Of a stretch of 8,685 bases of DNA, positions 5,194-8,685 are shown piece after piece. How positions within the stretch are numbered: position 1 is the stretch's first letter; the number at the start of each line of letters is the position of its first letter. The stretch covers positions 1 to 8,685 of the forward strand of contig DSBP01000106.1 of assembly GCA_011049465.1 (NCBI GenBank). The letters run 5' to 3'. The stretch comes from a bacterium (GTDB lineage Bacteria; Oederibacteriota; PGYV01; DSBP01). Under the pieces are notes generated by a model. That model was not told the origin of the DNA, made no database searches, and was given only the letters and a program-made list of their open reading frames with translations. The position numbers were made by a program, and so were the translations under genes.

Positions 5194-6448
5194 ATGGCTT
5201 TATCCCGGAATAAGAATAAAGAGGTGGGTTCTCCTGCTGGTTTTGAGCCTGGTGGTTATTGTTGTAGGTTTCTCCGGGGTCATGGGGACAAAAGCCGGCG
5301 GCATACGGATTGAAGCGGTTAATGTCGATCATTTTTTTTACAGGCTGCAGAGGCTGAAAGCCATTGATTATATTCTTCTTGCCCTGGGGGCAGGCGGTAT
5401 TATTCTTGCTTTTAGAAGGGCCTATTTCTCGGTGCTGACAATATTTGCGCCGAACAGGGAAAAAGAATTCATTAATCTGGCATATAAGCAGGCAAAGCTT
5501 AAGCGCGGGCCGAAAATCGCGGCCATAGGAGGCGGTACCGGGCTGCCAAATGTGCTGCGGGGCATTAAAAATTACACGTCCAACATATCCGCCATTGTGA
5601 CGGTAGCTGATGACGGCGGTTCGTCGGGCAGGCTCAGGAAGGATTACAGAATGCTGCCGCCGGGGGATATCAGGAATTGTATTGTGGCGCTGTCTGATGA
5701 AGAGGCGCTGCTGGGAAGGCTCTTTCAATACAGGTTTGACAGGGGTAAAAGCCTTAGCGGGCACAGCTTTGGAAACATATTTTTAACCGCTCTTTCGCAT
5801 GTTGTTGGAGACCTGCCAAAGGCGATTAACGAAACCTCAAAGGTGCTCGCAATTCAGGGAAAGGTAATGCCGGTGTCCCTTGATAATTTAAGGCTTAAAG
5901 CAAAGCTAAAGGACGGTCGTGTTATAAAAGGTGAATCAAAAATAACAGAGGCGCTTGGAAAAATAGAGCGGCTTTCAATTGAGCCGGCCGGATGCAAGCC
6001 TTATCCCGATGCGGTAAAGGCCATTCAGGAGGCTGATGTTGTAATTATAGGGCCCGGAAGCCTTTATACCAGTATTCTTCCTAATCTTCTCGTGCCGGGA
6101 ATCAAAGAGGCGCTGAAAAACACAAAGACGCTTAAGATATATATATGCAATATAATGACGCAGCCCGGAGAAACTGACAACTATTCGGTATCGGACCATA
6201 TTGACGCAATCTATGGCCATGTGGGGAAGGGTGTTATTGATATTGTAATAGCGAATAACAAGCAGCCGTCACAATCGCTTCTGAGAAGATACGCCAAGGA
6301 GAATTCGTATCCGGTAAAGGTGGACAGGGAAGAGATAAACAAGTGCGGAGTTGCTCTTGTCAGAGGCGCTCTGTTTAATGAGGACAAATACATCAGGCAC
6401 TCGTCGGAACTTCTCGCGAAACTGGTAATGAAACAAATAATAGTGTGA
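5174..6448 (+). CDS. yvcK: Membrane-anchored YvcK/GlmR family protein
   Basis: A protein of 424 residues in the CofD-like YvcK/GlmR family. In Bacillus, GlmR binds UDP-GlcNAc and steers carbon into cell-envelope precursors, reportedly by stimulating GlmS. The conserved domain starts near residue 115 and shows GGGTGL (119-124), VTVADDGGSSGRLR (142-155), PPGDIRNC (162-169), GHSFGN (196-201) and MTQPGETDNYS (328-338). Before it lie about 110 extra residues compared with soluble Bacillus YvcK, with two membrane segments near 17-37 and 63-80. Basic residues at 13-16 and 80-81 predict both ends inside the cell, so the domain would sit on the inner face of the membrane. Such anchored forms occur in several phyla. 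Its start overlaps the hprK end by 20 bases, which suggests translational coupling. The older CofD-like transferase annotation should not be taken to mean F420 synthesis; no other F420 gene is seen. Confidence 0.92.
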   Translation: MIFKLNKWLYPGIRIKRWVLLLVLSLVVIVVGFSGVMGTKAGGIRIEAVNVDHFFYRLQRLKAIDYILLALGAGGIILAFRRAYFSVLTIFAPNREKEFINLAYKQAKLKRGPKIAAIGGGTGLPNVLRGIKNYTSNISAIVTVADDGGSSGRLRKDYRMLPPGDIRNCIVALSDEEALLGRLFQYRFDRGKSLSGHSFGNIFLTALSHVVGDLPKAINETSKVLAIQGKVMPVSLDNLRLKAKLKDGRVIKGESKITEALGKIERLSIEPAGCKPYPDAVKAIQEADVVIIGPGSLYTSILPNLLVPGIKEALKNTKTLKIYICNIMTQPGETDNYSVSDHIDAIYGHVGKGVIDIVIANNKQPSQSLLRRYAKENSYPVKVDREEINKCGVALVRGALFNEDKYIRHSSELLAKLVMKQIIV

Positions 6449-6456
6449 GGAGTTAA

Positions 6457-6864
6457 ATGACAGGGATACTCATAGTCTCGCATCACAGGCTGGCGGAAAG
6501 CGTCAAGGAAACCGCGGAACTGGTTGTCGGTAAAAAGGAAAATGTAGCGGCTTTGGCGCTTATGAAAGAGGATAAGGCGGAAGATTTCTCCCGCAGGATT
6601 AAAGAAGCGGCGGAAAAACTTGATACCGGAGACGGGGTATTAATACTGGCGGATATGTTTGGGGGAACCCCGTGCAATGTATCTCTCATGCTGTTCGGTA
6701 ATAATGAAAATATCGGAATAATAGCGGGTTTTAACCTGCCTCTTGTGCTGGAGGCTATGTTGTATTCAAGGGAAGACGGGCTGAAAAAGCTGACAGAGAA
6801 ACTCATGGCAAAGAAAGACACGTCTATCATAGATGTAAAAGCTGTTTATAACAGCAGGAGATAA
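6457..6864 (+). CDS. PTS mannose-family EIIA component
   Basis: A 135-residue soluble phosphocarrier of the mannose (ManX-A) type, matching a stand-alone EIIA domain. The opening ILIVSHHRLAES aligns with the active-site strand of E. coli ManX. The first histidine (residue 9) falls in the position of the phosphorylated His10, and a second histidine follows it. LILADMFGGTPCNVSL in the middle is the second family signature. It accepts phosphate from HPr and passes it to the EIIB encoded next. It begins 8 bases after the yvcK stop with GAGGAG just upstream, and only three bases separate its stop codon from the EIIB start. It is the second EIIA in this cluster and is unrelated in fold to the PtsN type at 3732-4199. 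Confidence 0.9.
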   Translation: MTGILIVSHHRLAESVKETAELVVGKKENVAALALMKEDKAEDFSRRIKEAAEKLDTGDGVLILADMFGGTPCNVSLMLFGNNENIGIIAGFNLPLVLEAMLYSREDGLKKLTEKLMAKKDTSIIDVKAVYNSRR

Positions 6865-6867
6865 GAG

Positions 6868-7368
6868 ATGCCGATATTACTGGCAAGAATAGATGACCGG
6901 TTGATACACGGCCAGGTTGTCGTGGGATGGGCACAGTCGCTTAAGGCGGACCACATTGTTGTGATAAATGATGATGTGGTAAAAAATGAGATGCAGAAAT
7001 TTCTGTTCAGGATGGCAACACCTAATGACATAAAGCTTTCTGTCTTGAGCGTGGTTGAGACGGCGGATAAAATAAATAAAAGGGAATTTGACGATGACTG
7101 CACAATTCTTCTTGCCAGGACCCCGGCGGATTTTTACAGGTTGATAAGCGCGGGCGGGAAGCTCGGAGAAATCAACATCGGGGGGATGCATTTTGCCGAA
7201 AGCAAGGTTCAGCTGTTTGACGCTATTTTTGTTGACGCAGAAGATGTGGCAATGCTGGAAAAACTTGCGGAAATGGGAGTTTTGCTTGAGGTCAGGATGG
7301 TGCCTACGGATTCAAAAAAGAATGTTATAAAGGCAATAAATGAAAAATTTCATAAGAGGCAGGTGTGA
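6868..7368 (+). CDS. PTS mannose/sorbose-family EIIB component
   Basis: A 166-residue cytoplasmic EIIB of the mannose/fructose/sorbose family, of typical length. The N-terminus carries LLARIDDRLIHGQVVVGW, where His14 is the expected phosphorylation site; mannose-class EIIB uses histidine rather than cysteine. NIGGMHF near residues 103-109 is also characteristic. It takes phosphate from the preceding EIIA and gives it to the sugar bound by EIIC/EIID. AGGAG at 6856-6860 sits 7 bases before the ATG, inside the end of the EIIA gene. The substrate cannot be read from the sequence; family members move mannose, glucose, glucosamine, N-acetylgalactosamine, sorbose or fructose. Confidence 0.93.
   Translation: MPILLARIDDRLIHGQVVVGWAQSLKADHIVVINDDVVKNEMQKFLFRMATPNDIKLSVLSVVETADKINKREFDDDCTILLARTPADFYRLISAGGKLGEINIGGMHFAESKVQLFDAIFVDAEDVAMLEKLAEMGVLLEVRMVPTDSKKNVIKAINEKFHKRQV
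7361..7365 (+). promoter_or_regulatory. Ribosome binding site for EIIC inside the EIIB 3' end
   Basis: AGGTG lies 5 bases before ATG 7371. An in-frame GTG at 7365 overlaps this site, so the ATG two codons later is preferred. The EIIB stop (7366-7368) lies between the two. Confidence 0.6.
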
Positions 7369-7370
7369 TA

Positions 7371-8177
7371 ATGGAGTTGTCTCAGTTTATAGCCCAATAC
7401 GGTCTTGTTCTGCTTTTTCTCGCGATGGCCGGCGCGGCGCTTGAGCTTGATTCATATTTTATAGGTGTTTCGCTTTTATCCCAGCCTATAATAGCGGGGG
7501 GGATTGCGGGTTTTATTCTTGGGGACATCGGAAACGGCATATATATAGGAGCGATAGTTCAGCTGATATGGCTTATGCCGCCGGTAGGGGCTTATGTTCC
7601 GCCGTCAGCTGCCGCTATTACTATTGTTGCAACCGCAACATCGGTTTTGTTAAAGCAACACCTGCCTGAATATACCGCGGATTCAGTGAATATGTATTCT
7701 GTCATAGGGGGGGCTTGCGTGGGGTATTTTATGGGGCAGATGGATATCTGGAACAGAAAGTTTAACACCAGAATAATGAAGTTTTTTGAGCCTGGGATTT
7801 TGAAAGGAAGGGATACGTGCATTCTGGGAATAATGTCATTCGCGGTACTGGCAAAGTATCTCAGGGATTTTCTGGTTTATTTTGGTTTTATGGCTCTCGG
7901 TATCCCGCTTGCGGAAAAGATACTTGTGACGCTGCCGCCTCAGGTATTAAAGGCTTTCCAGCTGTCTTTTGCGTTTTTGCCCGTGCTGGGATTCGCGGTT
8001 ATTTTTGATATATTTGTCAATAAGGTTGGAGGTATTTTTCACGGGATTGCGTTTGTCGGCGTATTTGTGCTTTTAAAATTACGGCCGGATACCGACGTAT
8101 TGTTTCTTTTTATTGTCCTGTTATGCGCCGGGTTTATTGTTGTTTATAATGCGGTATGGAACAGGAGACAGGCATGA
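7371..8177 (+). CDS. PTS mannose-family EIIC membrane component
   Basis: A 268-residue membrane protein of the ManY type. With EIID it forms the sugar channel in the cytoplasmic membrane. The N-terminal part reads AGAALELDSYFIGVSLLSQP, then GGIAGFILGDIGNGIYIGAIVQLIWL and MPPVGAYVPPSAAAI. These are the conserved family features: an acidic E-L-D in the first segment, the G-D motif, and the PVGA.VPP turn. Several more hydrophobic segments follow, ending at the C-terminus in a basic NRRQA. The gene begins 2 bases after the EIIB stop and ends in an ATGA overlap with EIID, so production of the transporter subunits should be stoichiometrically coupled. The transported sugar is not determined. Confidence 0.92.
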   Translation: MELSQFIAQYGLVLLFLAMAGAALELDSYFIGVSLLSQPIIAGGIAGFILGDIGNGIYIGAIVQLIWLMPPVGAYVPPSAAAITIVATATSVLLKQHLPEYTADSVNMYSVIGGACVGYFMGQMDIWNRKFNTRIMKFFEPGILKGRDTCILGIMSFAVLAKYLRDFLVYFGFMALGIPLAEKILVTLPPQVLKAFQLSFAFLPVLGFAVIFDIFVNKVGGIFHGIAFVGVFVLLKLRPDTDVLFLFIVLLCAGFIVVYNAVWNRRQA

Positions 8178-8685
8178 TAAACAAGCGCATGGGGCTTTTG
8201 TCGGTTTTGTGGAGCGGGATAAAACTGAGTTTTCTGCAGGCCGCCTGGAATTTTGAGCGGCTGCAAAATATCGGGTTTCTTTTTTCCGTAATGAATGTTT
8301 TAAAGAGCGTATATAAGGATGATAGAGAGGCGCTTTTGAGGGCCATTAACAGGCATCTCTCCTTTTTTAATACGAATATATTTTTCGCGTCCGCTGTCCT
8401 GGGAGTAATAGCCAGGCTTGAAGAAGAGGTTGATGACAAAAATCCTGAACAAAAGAACAGGGAAATAGAGAATACAAAAATAGGAATTATGGGGCCGCTT
8501 GCCGCAATAGGCGATTCACTCTTTTATTTCGGGATAAAACCCCTTGCGATGCTTGCGGGCGGAGGCATTGTAATCCTTGCGGGGTATACTGTGGAAGGAT
8601 TAATCTGGGCTGCGGCGGTTTCCATAGCGCTTTTTAATCTGCCGAAAATATTCATAAAATATTATCTGCTCATCAAGGCTTATTA
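8174..8685 (+). CDS. PTS mannose-family EIID membrane component (partial, cut by window end)
   Basis: The first 170 codons of a ManZ-type EIID, which normally has about 260-300 residues; the rest lies beyond the right edge. The reading starts at ATG 8174, overlapping the EIIC stop as ATGA, with AGGAG (8163-8167) 6 bases upstream. Family hallmarks are present: QAAWNFERLQNIGF near the start, RAINRHLSFFNTN around residues 56-68, ARLEEE, and KIGIMGPLAAIGDSLFYF around 102-119, where GPLAGIGDS is the usual form. Hydrophobic segments begin about residue 122. EIID pairs with EIIC in sugar translocation. No frameshift is seen in the visible part. HPr and EI genes are not in the window and may follow. 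Confidence 0.92.
   Translation, partial: MINKRMGLLSVLWSGIKLSFLQAAWNFERLQNIGFLFSVMNVLKSVYKDDREALLRAINRHLSFFNTNIFFASAVLGVIARLEEEVDDKNPEQKNREIENTKIGIMGPLAAIGDSLFYFGIKPLAMLAGGGIVILAGYTVEGLIWAAAVSIALFNLPKIFIKYYLLIKAY

Noticed and set aside
5174..6448. CofD, 2-phospho-L-lactate transferase for F420 synthesis
   Set aside because: The protein has YvcK/GlmR motifs and a membrane anchor, sits in a PTS/HprK context, and no other F420 gene is nearby.

Overview
The window is a bacterial chromosomal segment. It holds about 0.9 kb of gene-free, repeat-rich DNA, followed by nine protein genes that all read on the + strand. The last gene runs off the right edge. The organism is not identifiable with confidence. 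The coding strand is purine-rich, isoleucine ATA and arginine AGG codons are frequent, and GC content looks moderate. The gene set combines a sigma-54 factor, long-form HPF, HPr kinase, a membrane-anchored YvcK/GlmR and a complete mannose-family PTS. That fits a Gram-negative-like bacterium outside the Gammaproteobacteria, for example an Elusimicrobiota-type candidate phylum or a deltaproteobacterial relative. This placement is inference only.

Region 1 (1 to about 860) has no credible gene. It contains a perfect 9-bp-arm palindrome at 66-85 and a roughly 300-bp-period repeat array. Two copies (A and B) each carry a MITE-like element of about 210 bp with inverted ends of about 28 bp. A third copy has lost almost all of the element. 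The ends and outer flanks of A and B are nearly identical: one 58-bp stretch is the same in both. The interiors have diverged except around a shared GGCTTGCGC core.

Region 2 (865-1480) is a sigma-70-type promoter followed by bioY, the biotin-binding S component of an ECF transporter. No energising subunits are nearby.

Region 3 (1533-5193) is a regulatory cluster: rpoN (sigma-54), hpf (long-form ribosome hibernation factor), ptsN-like EIIA and hprK (HPr kinase/phosphorylase). A short 8-codon reading frame overlaps the rpoN start. A good extended -10 promoter lies between rpoN and hpf, so hpf and the genes after it can be transcribed without rpoN.

Region 4 (5174-8685) is a membrane-anchored YvcK/GlmR followed by separate mannose-family PTS genes EIIA, EIIB, EIIC and EIID (EIID partial). 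Genes overlap or are separated by a few bases, which indicates one translationally coupled operon. EI and HPr are not in the window and may lie just downstream.

Together the operon joins phosphotransfer (two EIIA types, EIIB/C/D), the HPr-Ser kinase that gates it, a cell-envelope precursor regulator (GlmR), and two global expression regulators (sigma-54 and HPF). In deltaproteobacterial versions of this cluster, as I recall them, rapZ follows hprK. Here yvcK/glmR occupies that slot, which suggests one amino-sugar synthesis regulator has been substituted for another. This is the most interesting biological hypothesis in the window.
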